A stretch of DNA of 64,000 bases from Peterkaempfera bronchialis (GCF_003258605.2 NZ_CP031264.1:3348001-3412000); one strand, 5' to 3'; shown: positions 24,031 to 33,579, counted from the stretch's first letter. Notes: generated by a model from the sequence alone, not told the origin. Translations and numbers: made by a program.

Positions 24031-26241
24031 ATGACCGACGACTTCTCGCTCACTGATATGCGCCCGCGCAGCTGGCTCGACGCGTTCCCATGGTTGAAAG
24101 GCGCTGCAGAACCCGGTGTCGACGCATGGTGGAACGAGGCCATCGACGATGCCGACGCGGTCATGCGTCGGCGTCGGCTGGCGCAGGTATCCGAGCTGGC
24201 GATGGCACGTCTCACCCGTTGGACGATCGAGCAGATCTTCCCTGGGCTGACCCCCGACGTCGACCTGTACCAGCTGCAGCTGCCGGCCCGTGCGGTCAAC
24301 GCGCTTGTCCAGCACCACTGCTCTCGGGCCGGCGATCTGTCGGGTATCACGCTCGACGGAATACTCGGCTGGCGGCAGGTCGGCGTCGGCACGGTCGACG
24401 CTATCCTGCAAGGGCTGGCAGACGCATCAACCACAGTCGCAACGCCTACAGTGATGACGGGCTATCAGGCCAACCGCTCTGCGCCGCAGCCGCAGATTGA
24501 GCAGGTCCGGCTGCCGAGATGGACGTCGACGTCGATGGACGACCTCTCCCAGATCGCGACCTGGTACGCCACTATCGGCCTCCCCAGTCAGCCCTTGCTC
24601 GGTACGCCGCTGGCCCCCGGAGTTCCCGATGAGGTTCTCAAAGCCCGTCAGCGACTCGAAGCGCTCAGGGCCGAAGACATCCTGGTCACCGACGAACGCG
24701 CCCTGGACGTGGCAGGGCTCTTCGACGAAGCCCTTCGACTCCTCGACCATCGCGCCGCTCAGATCTTGTCTGCCCGCCTCTTCGCCGACAATCCGATCAC
24801 CCTGGACGAGATTGGCAAGAACCTCGGCGTGACTCGGGAGCGGGTGCGCCAGATCGAAGGCAAGGCGCGCGGCGCGGTGATCGGCTTCCTGAGCGACGGC
24901 GGCCCGCTCGAGCTCGTTGCCGAGACCGTCCGCAGTCTGATCCGCACCATCCGACCGCTCGACGACCTGGTCACCCTCATCCCTGCGCTAGGCAAGACAG
25001 TCGACGCGGTTGGTCAGCCCGCCTGGCGCGTCTTGGACCGCCTCGATGACGCGTACGAGATCGCTGACGGGTGGTGCGTTGCGCCCACCATGACGGCCGC
25101 GAGAACGATCACACAGACGTTCTTGCAGGAGCGAGCTGACAAGTATGGCGTCGTCCGCCTCGACAGCCTCGACCTGATCGAGACCAGCCAGCCGGAGCGC
25201 CTGCCGGAGCTAACGGCGTCTTGGTTGACGCACTGCGGCTACATCATCGATGGCGATTTCGTCTTCACCCAGACTCAGTCGGTCGGCGACTACGGTGCGG
25301 CGGTCCTATCCGTCGCCGGGGCACCGCTCAGCGCCCAAGAGATCGTAGATCGTTTCATCGTCGAGCGCAGCGCTGGATCGCTCCGCAACGCCATGAGCCA
25401 GGACGATCGCTTTGAGCGAGTCGACCGTGACCGCTGGGCGCTGTCGGAGTGGGGCATGGACGCCTACGCCGGAGTTCGCTCGCTCATCCGGGAACAGGTG
25501 GCGCGCGGCGGAGGACATGTCAGCCTGAATGACCTCATCGAGCACATCACGGGCGAGTACAGCGTCACGGCCAGCAGTGTGGTCGCCTACGCCAGCTCGC
25601 CGCCGTTCGAGAACCGGGACGGCGTCGTCCGCCTGGCGGGCGCTGATCGGGAGATCCGAAAGTCGCCGGAGCGGACCCGGCGTCTGTTCCGCCACGAGGG
25701 TGCCTGGGCGTACCGCGTGCGCATTACCAAGGACCACCTCCGCGGGAGTGGCTTCATCGCGCCGATGGCGATCGTCAGCATCGTTGGGCTTCAATTCGGC
25801 CAGACCCGCCAGCTGCAGTCGCCGCTCGGCTCGCAGGCCGTCAGCTGGACCGGCACCCAGCCGTCGTTCGGAACGATCCGCCGATTCCTTATGGACAGCG
25901 ATATCGCCGCTGACACTGACGCCTTCGTGATCATCCGAGATGACGGGAGCTTCGCTTTCGAGCCTGCCCGCGAGCTGACTGGCGACGCCCTCACAGACGC
26001 GCTGAGCTTGATTGGTGCGCCTAGCACGCTCGGCATCGCCGAGGTCCGGGACGCACTGACCAAGGCGATCGGGCTCCCGCAGGGTTCCCCGGTGACCAGC
26101 GTCATCGGCGGCTACAGGGAGCGCGGCGACAGCGACATCGCCGACCTGCTTGTCAGCGTCCGTGACATCCTGGAGACGGGCCACCACGTCGAGCGCATCG
26201 CGCCGACCGTGGACGTCGACGAGATTTTGGATCTGCTGTGA
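24031..26241 (+). CDS. multidomain DNA-binding protein: alphaCTD-like, sigma-70 region 4 and HARE-HTH domains
   Basis: A 736-residue protein starting at ATG 24031 (AGGAGGG upstream). Residues ~80-130 resemble the helix-hairpin-helix of the RNA polymerase alpha C-terminal domain. Residues ~256-277 (ITLDEIGKNLGVTRERVRQI) are a textbook sigma-70 region 4 helix-turn-helix. Around 425-475 (APLSAQEIVDRF ... WALSEWG) lies a HARE-HTH unit of the kind found in RpoE-delta and restriction-linked proteins. No catalytic domain is visible. It leads an operon with the PLD/helicase (GTGA overlap), so it may give promoter- or sequence-specific control, or act as the DNA-recognition subunit of the complex. Confidence 0.7.
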   Translation: MTDDFSLTDMRPRSWLDAFPWLKGAAEPGVDAWWNEAIDDADAVMRRRRLAQVSELAMARLTRWTIEQIFPGLTPDVDLYQLQLPARAVNALVQHHCSRAGDLSGITLDGILGWRQVGVGTVDAILQGLADASTTVATPTVMTGYQANRSAPQPQIEQVRLPRWTSTSMDDLSQIATWYATIGLPSQPLLGTPLAPGVPDEVLKARQRLEALRAEDILVTDERALDVAGLFDEALRLLDHRAAQILSARLFADNPITLDEIGKNLGVTRERVRQIEGKARGAVIGFLSDGGPLELVAETVRSLIRTIRPLDDLVTLIPALGKTVDAVGQPAWRVLDRLDDAYEIADGWCVAPTMTAARTITQTFLQERADKYGVVRLDSLDLIETSQPERLPELTASWLTHCGYIIDGDFVFTQTQSVGDYGAAVLSVAGAPLSAQEIVDRFIVERSAGSLRNAMSQDDRFERVDRDRWALSEWGMDAYAGVRSLIREQVARGGGHVSLNDLIEHITGEYSVTASSVVAYASSPPFENRDGVVRLAGADREIRKSPERTRRLFRHEGAWAYRVRITKDHLRGSGFIAPMAIVSIVGLQFGQTRQLQSPLGSQAVSWTGTQPSFGTIRRFLMDSDIAADTDAFVIIRDDGSFAFEPARELTGDALTDALSLIGAPSTLGIAEVRDALTKAIGLPQGSPVTSVIGGYRERGDSDIADLLVSVRDILETGHHVERIAPTVDVDEILDLL

Positions 26242-28373
26242 CCTCGCCTACATCCAGTCTTCGCTCGCTTGCCCTGAGTGATCGCTACCGCAGCGACCAG
26301 GAAGACGTCGTCGCGAACTTCTACGTGCCGGCATTCTCTGTAGCGACGGCTTACAGTCGGGCCGTTGGCTACTTCACCTCGACAAGCCTTGCCTTGTTCG
26401 CCCGCGGCATCGAGGCTTTCGCCGAGCGCGGCGGCACCATGCGGCTGGTTGCCTCCCCTCATCTCAACGAGGACGACATCATCGACATCGAGCGCGGCTA
26501 CGACGTCCGCGCGGTGATCGAGCGAGCGACACTGCGCGAGCTCGATGTCGAGCAGCGCGAGACGGTCCTGGACGGCCTTGGCCTCCTCGGGCGCCTGATC
26601 GCGGAGGGTCGTCTGGACATCAAGCTGGCCTTCGTCGAGCAGGAAGGACGCATCGGCATCTACCACGAGAAGATCGGGGTCTTCCGTGACGCCGTTGGTG
26701 ACATGGTCGGCTTCACCGGGAGCAGTAACGAGACATACGGCGGCCTGATGGCGAACTTCGAGTCAGTCGAGGTGTACCGGGGCTGGGTGGCAGGCGACGG
26801 TGCCCGGGCACTGCGTCTCGAGGCGGACTTCCAGGCTCTGTGGTCCAACCAGACGCCGCATCTCAGCGTCGAGCGTTTCCCAGATGTCGCTCGCAATCGC
26901 CTCATCGAGCTGGGGGCCAACCGACCGCAGGCTTCCCTGCCCGGGCGCGACAATGCGCTCACACCCCCGCCGATCGTCACGACGGGACGAGCACAGCTGA
27001 CCATCCCCGAGCGGCTGACCGTCCGCCCCTACCAGCGGGAGGCGATCGAGTCGTGGCTGACGCACCGGGGTCGCGGGATCCTGAAGATGGCAACCGGCAC
27101 TGGTAAGACTAAGACGGCCATGATCGCCGCGACTCAACTGGCCAACGTCCTGCGCCAGCGTGAGGAGCCGCTGATCGTCCTGGTCCTGGCACCGCTGCAG
27201 CACCTCGTTGACCAGTGGCTCACTGAGGTTGAATCGTTCGGCGTCCGTCCGGTTGCTGTCTACGAATCCAGTCAGAAGTGGCTGCCGATCGTCGAGGACC
27301 AGCTCAACGAAGCCCGTATGGGCCAGCGCTCCGTCGTAGCGATCGTCGCGACGAACTCGTCGTTCGCCGGCGATAAGTTTCAATCGGTGCTCTCTCGGAT
27401 CTCCCAGCCGCTCTTGATTATTGCCGACGAGGCTCACAACCTTGGCTCTTCGACCTATCGCTCGGCACTACCGCCCAACGCGACCTACCGCCTGGCGCTG
27501 TCGGCGACTCCGGAGCGTTGGTTCGACGACGAGGGCACCGACGCGTTGATCGATTACTTCGGTCCGGTCGTCTTCGAGTTGGGGCTTGGCGCGGCTATCG
27601 AGCTGGGCGCACTCTGCCGTTATCTCTACGTGCCGCTCCTGGTCGAGCTGAATGACGATGAGACCAACTTGTATGTTGATCTGACCAGCCAAATTGCCAA
27701 GCGGCTCTCGGCTGGCGATAGCCTCGAGGACGCGGATCCCGACTCCCCGATGGGCTTCCTCCTGCGGCAGCGGGCGGGCGTCCTCGGGCATGCCGAGGGC
27801 AAACTCGCGCAGCTACGGTCAGACGTCAGGGTCCGCGCCGACTCGTGGTTCCAGCTCGTCTACTGCGCCGAGGGACGGCGCCCGACCGAGCCGGGCGACC
27901 CGCCGGGAGCGAACCAGCTTCAGGACGTGATGAACCTGGTCGGCAACCAGTTGCAGCTGTCAGCGCACTCCTATGTTTCGGAGACACCGCGTGCGGAGCG
28001 CAAGGTTTTGCTCCGGCGCTTCGGTACCGGTGACGATCTACGAGTGCTCGTCGCTATGCGCTGCCTCGACGAGGGGGTCGATATCCCGGATGCCCGCGTC
28101 GGCTACCTGCTGGCCAGCAGCAGCAATCCGCGGCAGTTCATTCAGCGCCGTGGGCGCCTGCTACGCCGGGCGGACGGCAAGGAACAGGCTGAGATCCTCG
28201 ACTACCTGGCGGTTCCGCAAGCGGGCACGCCGATCAACTTCGATGTCGAGCGAGCTCTGCTGAAACGTGAGCTCGAAAGGGCCAATGAGTTTGGCAAGTT
28301 GTCGAAGAACTACGAGATGACGCTCGAGGTGCTGCGACCGCTCAAGGAGCGCTACCAGCTGATGGACATGTAG
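26238..28373 (+). CDS. PLD-nuclease/superfamily 2 helicase fusion, phosphorothioation-linked restriction enzyme type
   Basis: A 711-residue protein. The N-terminal ~200 residues carry a phospholipase D-type nuclease signature: the H-x-K of IYHEKIG near residue 141 and GSSNE near 161. A helicase core follows: Walker A GTGKTKT (~288), DEAH (~397), SATPER (~421) and motif VI QRRGRLLRR (~636). This fusion is the architecture of the 'DNA phosphorothioation system restriction enzyme' family that occurs with dnd genes. ATP-driven tracking and cleavage of DNA lacking phosphorothioates is the expected function. It overlaps its upstream neighbour by four bases and is 41 bp from the small gene downstream. 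Confidence 0.75.
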   Translation: MTSPTSSLRSLALSDRYRSDQEDVVANFYVPAFSVATAYSRAVGYFTSTSLALFARGIEAFAERGGTMRLVASPHLNEDDIIDIERGYDVRAVIERATLRELDVEQRETVLDGLGLLGRLIAEGRLDIKLAFVEQEGRIGIYHEKIGVFRDAVGDMVGFTGSSNETYGGLMANFESVEVYRGWVAGDGARALRLEADFQALWSNQTPHLSVERFPDVARNRLIELGANRPQASLPGRDNALTPPPIVTTGRAQLTIPERLTVRPYQREAIESWLTHRGRGILKMATGTGKTKTAMIAATQLANVLRQREEPLIVLVLAPLQHLVDQWLTEVESFGVRPVAVYESSQKWLPIVEDQLNEARMGQRSVVAIVATNSSFAGDKFQSVLSRISQPLLIIADEAHNLGSSTYRSALPPNATYRLALSATPERWFDDEGTDALIDYFGPVVFELGLGAAIELGALCRYLYVPLLVELNDDETNLYVDLTSQIAKRLSAGDSLEDADPDSPMGFLLRQRAGVLGHAEGKLAQLRSDVRVRADSWFQLVYCAEGRRPTEPGDPPGANQLQDVMNLVGNQLQLSAHSYVSETPRAERKVLLRRFGTGDDLRVLVAMRCLDEGVDIPDARVGYLLASSSNPRQFIQRRGRLLRRADGKEQAEILDYLAVPQAGTPINFDVERALLKRELERANEFGKLSKNYEMTLEVLRPLKERYQLMDM

Positions 28374-28414
28374 GCGGAGGGCATGGCACAGACCAGGGCG
28401 AGGAAGGACATGAA

Positions 28415-28579
28415 GTGACCAGTGAGGGTCGCACAGAGAAGCACGTGCTCGAGGAGCTCAGTGACGAGGAACGGGCGCTGCTCAAGCGCGTTCTCCAGAT
28501 CGAGCGGGCGAAGCTACACCTGCGCGCGTACGATCCGACGGATGATCTGATCGCCGCGGTGAAGGAGATCATCCCGTGA
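28415..28579 (+). CDS. 54-aa helical protein between the helicase and the SMC-like ATPase
   Basis: A short GTG-started frame (28415) preceded by GGAAGGA at 28402-28408. The product is 54 residues, strongly charged and predicted all-helical (EELSDEERALLKRVLQIERA), with no cysteine or membrane segment. The stop overlaps the start of the ATPase gene (GTGA, 28576-28579), so it sits in a coupled operon and is very likely real. Its size and charge suggest a structural adaptor for the helicase or ATPase. I do not recognise a family. Confidence 0.7.
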   Translation: MTSEGRTEKHVLEELSDEERALLKRVLQIERAKLHLRAYDPTDDLIAAVKEIIP

Positions 28580-30633
28580 GGCTGCAGTCAATCACGCTGA
28601 CCAACTTTCGCCAGTTCCAAGGCGTCCAGACTTTCGATCTCAGCTCGGATTCAATCAAGCCGGTCTCCCTGTTGTTCGGGGCGAATGGCGCCGGCAAGAC
28701 GACCTTCCTGAACGCCTTTACCTGGGCGCTATACGGAACGATGTCCGACGACGTCGAGTATCAGGAACGCATGGTGACAGACAGCGTGTGGCGGGCCCTT
28801 GCGATCGGGGACCCTGTAGAGGTCGCCGTCGAGGTGCGGTTCGACCACGAGGGACAGACCTACCGCGTGCTTCGCCGCGCGAGCCTCCGCAAGGAATCAG
28901 ACCAGCAGTCGGCACCCTCACCTGAAGTCCAGCTCTGGACGACTGCGGCTGACGGCTCGTCGGAGATCGTGGGCGCCCCGCAGGAGAAGATCTACAGCAT
29001 CCTGCCGCAGGGCGTCAGTCGGTTCTTCTTCTTCAACGGTGAGCGCATTGAGAAGCTGGTCAAGAAGGGTGCCTACGCGGAGGTTCAGCAGGACATCAAG
29101 GTGCTACTGGACCTCGAGCAGGTCGAGCGTGCGCTAGTGCACCTGCCCAAGGTCGACCGACGCCTGACCCAGGACCTCAAGAAGCACGGCGGCGACAAGG
29201 CCAGTGAGATCCAGACCGCCATAGACGTGCTCCGTGAGCGTGAGACGACCGCCCGGGACGAACTGAAGGTACTCGAAGGAGACCTTGCGGTCCTGGCCGA
29301 GGAGCGGGATAGCGTCACCGATTTGCTGCGTCAGCACGCTGCCGCAGCCCCAATCCAGGCACAGCGCGATGCCGTCACCAAGGAACTCGGCGAGGCTCGG
29401 GCCGCGCGCGACACGGCGATGGCCGAACGGGCAAGCTTGGTTGCGACGCGCGGCTTCCTGGCATTCACGGAGGCGCTCGGCGAGAAGACCCAGGCGATGG
29501 CCGACGGCCTCTACCAGAAGGGCGCCTTGCCGGCGCCGCTCAAGCGGGAGTTCGTCGACCAGCTCCTTAACGAGGGCGCCTGTATCTGCGGTACGCCACT
29601 GGTCGAGCACACTGCTCCGTGGGATCACGTTAAGGACTGGCGCCAACGGGCCGGACTGCAGGCGGTCGAGACGGCCTGGCAGCAGCTCAGCGGGCAGATC
29701 GCTCCGCTCTCCTCCGCACGCGATGATCTTCGCGACGGTCTCGCGCAGATCATGAAACGCATTGGCACCGAGCGCGATCGGGTCGCCAGCCTCGAGGAAA
29801 GCAAGTCCGAACTCGATGGCAAGCTGCGCGACAGCCGCCTGGAGGATGTCCAAGCGCTTGAGGCGAAACGCATGGACCTCGACAGCCGCATCGGCGTCAA
29901 ACAGCAGCTGATCGGATCGGTCAAGAGCGAGCTCGAGCGCATCGCAAGAGATATCGCGCAGAAGACAAAGGAGCGTAGCCGTGCCGAGGTCACCGACGAG
30001 CTCGCGGCAAAGGCCCGGGCACGCTCCGACCTGGTGCAATCGGTACGGCGTGCACTCGAGGAGATCCTGGCGATCCGCGAGGAAGACATGCGCCAGCGCT
30101 TGGACACCGAGTTGAAGAGCGTGTTTCGGAGCATCACACACCAAAATCATGTCCCCACCCTGAGCAAGGGCTTCGAACTGACGCTTCACAAGGATGTCAA
30201 CGGTGTTGAACTACCGGTCCCGAAGTCGACCGGTGAGAACCAGATCCTGAGCCTCAGCTTCGTGGCCGCGGTATCGAAGCTTGCCCGCGAGATCCGAAAG
30301 GAGCGCCGGGCAGAGGGCCACTCCGCGAAGGACGCCGGTGCATACCCCATCGTGATGGACGCTGCGTTCGGCTCGCTAGATCAGGACTATCAGCAGGCTG
30401 TGTCGCGTGCGCTCGCTCAGATGGCCCCGCAGCTAGTGGTCCTGGTAAGCAAGAGCCAGGGGCTCGGGAAGGTCGTAACTGAGCTCATGCCCTACGTCAG
30501 CCACCTTGGCGTCATCGAGGCACATACCACCGAGCAGGGGAAAGAACCCGAGGACATCGAGCTCGAAGGTATGTCGTACCCCTATATCCGGGTAGCTCCA
30601 ACCGACCACTCTGACCTGAAGGTGATCAAGTGA
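28576..30633 (+). CDS. DndD/Rad50-like SMC-type ATPase (second copy, restriction side)
   Basis: A 685-residue ABC/SMC-type ATPase. Walker A FGANGAGKTTFLN is at residues ~34-46; two coiled-coil arms (about 190-300 and 385-500) meet at a zinc-hook-like ACICGTPL near residue 336; the signature STGENQILSLSF and Walker B YPIVMDAAFGSLD (~590) form the C-terminal half of the head. The layout parallels DndD (31588-33579), of which it is a distant paralogue. It is coupled to the genes on both sides by four-base overlaps. A DNA-bridging or clamp role in the restriction complex is inferred; no nuclease subunit (Mre11-like) is adjacent. Confidence 0.75.
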   Translation: MRLQSITLTNFRQFQGVQTFDLSSDSIKPVSLLFGANGAGKTTFLNAFTWALYGTMSDDVEYQERMVTDSVWRALAIGDPVEVAVEVRFDHEGQTYRVLRRASLRKESDQQSAPSPEVQLWTTAADGSSEIVGAPQEKIYSILPQGVSRFFFFNGERIEKLVKKGAYAEVQQDIKVLLDLEQVERALVHLPKVDRRLTQDLKKHGGDKASEIQTAIDVLRERETTARDELKVLEGDLAVLAEERDSVTDLLRQHAAAAPIQAQRDAVTKELGEARAARDTAMAERASLVATRGFLAFTEALGEKTQAMADGLYQKGALPAPLKREFVDQLLNEGACICGTPLVEHTAPWDHVKDWRQRAGLQAVETAWQQLSGQIAPLSSARDDLRDGLAQIMKRIGTERDRVASLEESKSELDGKLRDSRLEDVQALEAKRMDLDSRIGVKQQLIGSVKSELERIARDIAQKTKERSRAEVTDELAAKARARSDLVQSVRRALEEILAIREEDMRQRLDTELKSVFRSITHQNHVPTLSKGFELTLHKDVNGVELPVPKSTGENQILSLSFVAAVSKLAREIRKERRAEGHSAKDAGAYPIVMDAAFGSLDQDYQQAVSRALAQMAPQLVVLVSKSQGLGKVVTELMPYVSHLGVIEAHTTEQGKEPEDIELEGMSYPYIRVAPTDHSDLKVIK

Positions 30634-31103
30634 CGACCGCGCTGGCCGATGTCCGCGTCCGCCGTCCGCAGCAACATGAGGCCCTCATGATCGAGCTGCA
30701 GAACGACGCAGGCTTCGCCACCTTCCGCGACATCCTGCTCTTCGCGGCTTCAGTCGGGTTCCGCTACGGCCGCCGAGCTCCGTTCACCGCGGTCTCCGGT
30801 GATCCCATTCGCTATGAGACGCTGACCGCGCCGGCCTTCAGCGAGGCCCTGATTAACATGATCGCAGCCAACGTGGTGGCAGGTGATCCAGAGATCATGG
30901 ATGGGGCGCGCATCGAGGAGCGGATCAAGATTTTCGAGGACCACGCCAACGGCGGACTCGAGTACATCCAGGAACAACTCAACGTGCGACATCAGCCAGC
31001 TGCACTCGTCGTCATCGACCTGGTAGCCGAAACCCTCAGCGAAAGTGGTGGGGCCAAACCGGTGTCTGTCGACGAGTTGCTGAACGGCATCACATGGGGA
31101 TAG
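30630..31103 (+). CDS. Dnd system-associated protein 4 homologue
   Basis: A 157-residue protein. Features such as DILLFAASVGFRYGRR near residue 35 and FEDHANGGLEYIQEQL near residue 108 match, from memory, the 'dnd system-associated protein 4' family, which is found only beside phosphorothioation genes. Its biochemical role is unknown. It is the last gene of the 24031-31103 operon (GTGA overlap with the ATPase) and supports linking that operon to the dnd genes that follow. A long hairpin at 31163-31210 separates it from the converging dndE. Confidence 0.75.
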   Translation: MTTALADVRVRRPQQHEALMIELQNDAGFATFRDILLFAASVGFRYGRRAPFTAVSGDPIRYETLTAPAFSEALINMIAANVVAGDPEIMDGARIEERIKIFEDHANGGLEYIQEQLNVRHQPAALVVIDLVAETLSESGGAKPVSVDELLNGITWG

Positions 31104-31162
31104 TCGCCGTCTGAACGGAGCCGAGGCCCAGGGCATCGTCTCTCGCAGCAACCGCGGGCCGA

Positions 31163-31210
31163 CGTGCCAAGGGCTTGCCTCCGTAAGGTGGTAAGCCGGC
31201 CCTTGGCACG
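31163..31210. terminator. bidirectional terminator between the restriction-type operon and dndE
   Basis: CGTGCCAAGGGC (31163-31174) pairs perfectly with 31199-31210; the 24-base interval can extend the stem further. It lies between converging genes ending at 31103 and 31218. Confidence 0.8.
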
Positions 31211-31217
31211 TGATGGC

Positions 31218-31598
31218 CTACTCCGCGGTGAGGGCGACGAGATCCTGGATAGAGCGCAGGTCTTGGCGTCCGGCGAGGAGGCCGATGCCGCGGTGCAGGT
31301 GGATTAGCAGCGTCTTGCTCACGGCGGCGTCGGTGGGCTCCTCCCCGTCGGCTGCGCACCGCTGCTTGAGTAGGGACAGGTAGATGTCCCCGTGCGGCCC
31401 GGCGAACGTCTTCCACGCGATCTCCACGTTGGAGTCCGTGATGATGTCCCGGACGAGCGGGGGGGAGGGGTCACGCAGGGAAAGCGCTAGCGCCCACCGG
31501 CACAGCTCGTTCCACTGGGTCAGCCCTGTGTGGCGCTTGAGCCAGGCCAGTTGGTCCTTGGCGGCCTGGGAGAGCCGGATGGTGATCTCAGACGGCAT
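31218..31598 (-). CDS. dndE: DNA phosphorothioation protein DndE
   Basis: A 126-residue protein whose ATG (31598) overlaps the end of dndD by 11 bases. It starts MPSEITIRLSQ and has the helical SNVEIAWKTFAGPHGDIY segment of DndE, the small essential subunit of the phosphorothioation complex that binds nicked DNA. It is the last gene of the leftward dndBCDE operon. Length and position are as in other actinomycete clusters. Confidence 0.9.
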   Translation of the reverse strand: MPSEITIRLSQAAKDQLAWLKRHTGLTQWNELCRWALALSLRDPSPPLVRDIITDSNVEIAWKTFAGPHGDIYLSLLKQRCAADGEEPTDAAVSKTLLIHLHRGIGLLAGRQDLRSIQDLVALTAE

Positions 31599-33579
31599 GC
31601 AGGGCTCCCTCGGTCCACCAGTAGCCCTCCGCGACGCGGGTGGTGAAGGTGGTGTCGTCGTGCACGAGAACGTAACTGTGAGCGATGGAGGGCTTGAGCC
31701 GCCGCAGGAGGTGCTCGTCGATCTCCTCATCCGTGGACAACAGGAGAACCTGCCGCCCAGCATTCGGGAAGTACCGGTCCACGAGGTGCTCGCGGTGCCG
31801 ACTATCCAGACGCCCCAATGGGGTGTCGATGACGGTGGGCAGGCGGTTGCCAGCTACCTTCGCCAGTCCCCACAGCAGGGAGATCGCAAGGAGCTGCCGT
31901 TCACCCGCGCTGAGTCGGGCGGGATCGATGGGCTCCTCGTCACGGTTGGTCAGCGCGAGCGTGAACTTGTCGGTGTCGATCCTCAGGTCCTTGACCAGCC
32001 CGCTCTTGCGCATCAAGGTCTGGAAGCTCCGCAGGACCGCTACTTCCAGGCTGCTGATGTGCTTCCTCAACAGGGCCGAGCCGAACTTCTCCAGGGTGGC
32101 TCGGGCCTTCTCGGCGTAGGTGACGACGCGCTGGAGCTCTTCCTCGCGGATGAACGTCCGGGCCCGCTTGTCCCGTGCACGTTGGAGATCCGCTTCAAGA
32201 CGCTCGTGGCGACCCCGGGCCTCCTCCACTAGTTCTGTGGCGTGCTCGACGGCAGCGCGGGCGACGATCACATTTTCCGCAGCCTTCTGGCGGGCGTCGA
32301 TGAGGGCCTTGATCTGCTGCTCGTCAGGAACCGCCGCCAGCTGACGATCGGCCTGCTCCAGCTCGTGCACCGTCTTTTGGGCGGCTGCCAGGAGTTCACA
32401 TGCACGCGTCTCGTCTGCTCGCAGCACCTCATCCAGCGCGGACAGCTTCTGTGCGAGGCTACGGGGTAGGTCGAGGTCAACCGTCAGCTCAGCGGCTGAT
32501 GCGCGCTTCTTCCTATCAGCGGTCAGTTTCTTCTTCAGCGCGGTGCGCACCGCGCCGGGCACGCTGTCGGGCAGTTGGTCGATCAACCATGCATCGCGAG
32601 ATTCGAGAGTTCCCACGACTTGCCGCGCCTCGTGCGCCTGGTGCTCGCGCACCGACTGCTCGCTCAGTGTGGTGAGCTGATCTCGTACCAGCAGCAGCGG
32701 TAGCGCCCCTTCTGCGAGGCCGCGCAGAGCCTTCTGCGTGCCAGCCAGACGGTCCACAGTGTCCTTCTTGGTGGCTTCCAGCCCGAGTCGCTCTTCGAAG
32801 AGCCGTCCGCCGGCGCGTTCGAAGTCCCGCTCTATCTTCTCGAGACTTGCCTTCGCGCTGTCATGGAGCGAGGTGACCTGCGCCAGGTCCTGACTCCGGT
32901 CCGACATCTCCTGGGCAGCGACCTGTGACCTGGCCTTCAGGTCCTGGATCTGATCGAGGACCCCCTGGTCCTCCTGAGACAGCCGCTGCCGGCGCTGGAG
33001 GGCGAGCAGATCGGTCCGCAGCTGCTCGACAGCCCTCACGCCCAGGAGGGACTGGACGGCCGCTTCAATGACGTCCGCGGCCCGCTCGGGGTCGGCGAGC
33101 TGCTCGACCTTCTCGCCGTCGAAGAAGAAGAGCGAAGCGACCTCGAGGGGCAGGATCTCCTCGACGTGCTCGGCCCAGTTCTCGCTGATCGTGGCGTCGT
33201 ACCCACCGTCGACGGTGACGGCGAGGTTCTCCCGCGCGTTCTTGCCGCTGACGGCCCAGGTCCGCGCTACTTCGTACGTGCGGAGGCGTCCTTCCACGGT
33301 GATCGAGAACTCCAGCCGCAGCTCAGCACCGCGGGCGGGGTCAGCCGAGCGGTTGATGCTCTCGCGCAGGTACGTGTCGTACGAGCGGTTGCCGCGTCCA
33401 CTGCACCGGGCGCGAGGTCCGTACAGGACGAGCTGGATCGCATCGAGCAGGGTGGTCTTCCCGCAGCCGTTCAGGCCACCGATCAACACGATCGGACGCT
33501 TGGGCTTGACCCTGAGGTCCAGGTGCTGTCGGCCCTGGTAGGCGCCGAAGTCGTGGAGGGTGAGCTTATGCAGGTGCAT
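31588..33579 (-). CDS. dndD: DNA sulfur modification ATPase DndD
   Basis: A 663-residue SMC-like ATPase beginning MHLHKLTLHDFGAYQGRQ. Walker A GLNGCGKTTLLDA lies near residue 40; long coiled coils (about 190-480) separate it from the signature LSAGERQLLAISLLWG and Walker B PTVIDTPLGRLD near residue 588. DndD supplies ATP hydrolysis, probably to open or nick DNA for sulfur insertion. It overlaps dndC by 14 bases and dndE by 11, so the operon is tightly coupled. Confidence 0.93.
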   Translation of the reverse strand: MHLHKLTLHDFGAYQGRQHLDLRVKPKRPIVLIGGLNGCGKTTLLDAIQLVLYGPRARCSGRGNRSYDTYLRESINRSADPARGAELRLEFSITVEGRLRTYEVARTWAVSGKNARENLAVTVDGGYDATISENWAEHVEEILPLEVASLFFFDGEKVEQLADPERAADVIEAAVQSLLGVRAVEQLRTDLLALQRRQRLSQEDQGVLDQIQDLKARSQVAAQEMSDRSQDLAQVTSLHDSAKASLEKIERDFERAGGRLFEERLGLEATKKDTVDRLAGTQKALRGLAEGALPLLLVRDQLTTLSEQSVREHQAHEARQVVGTLESRDAWLIDQLPDSVPGAVRTALKKKLTADRKKRASAAELTVDLDLPRSLAQKLSALDEVLRADETRACELLAAAQKTVHELEQADRQLAAVPDEQQIKALIDARQKAAENVIVARAAVEHATELVEEARGRHERLEADLQRARDKRARTFIREEELQRVVTYAEKARATLEKFGSALLRKHISSLEVAVLRSFQTLMRKSGLVKDLRIDTDKFTLALTNRDEEPIDPARLSAGERQLLAISLLWGLAKVAGNRLPTVIDTPLGRLDSRHREHLVDRYFPNAGRQVLLLSTDEEIDEHLLRRLKPSIAHSYVLVHDDTTFTTRVAEGYWWTEGALHAV

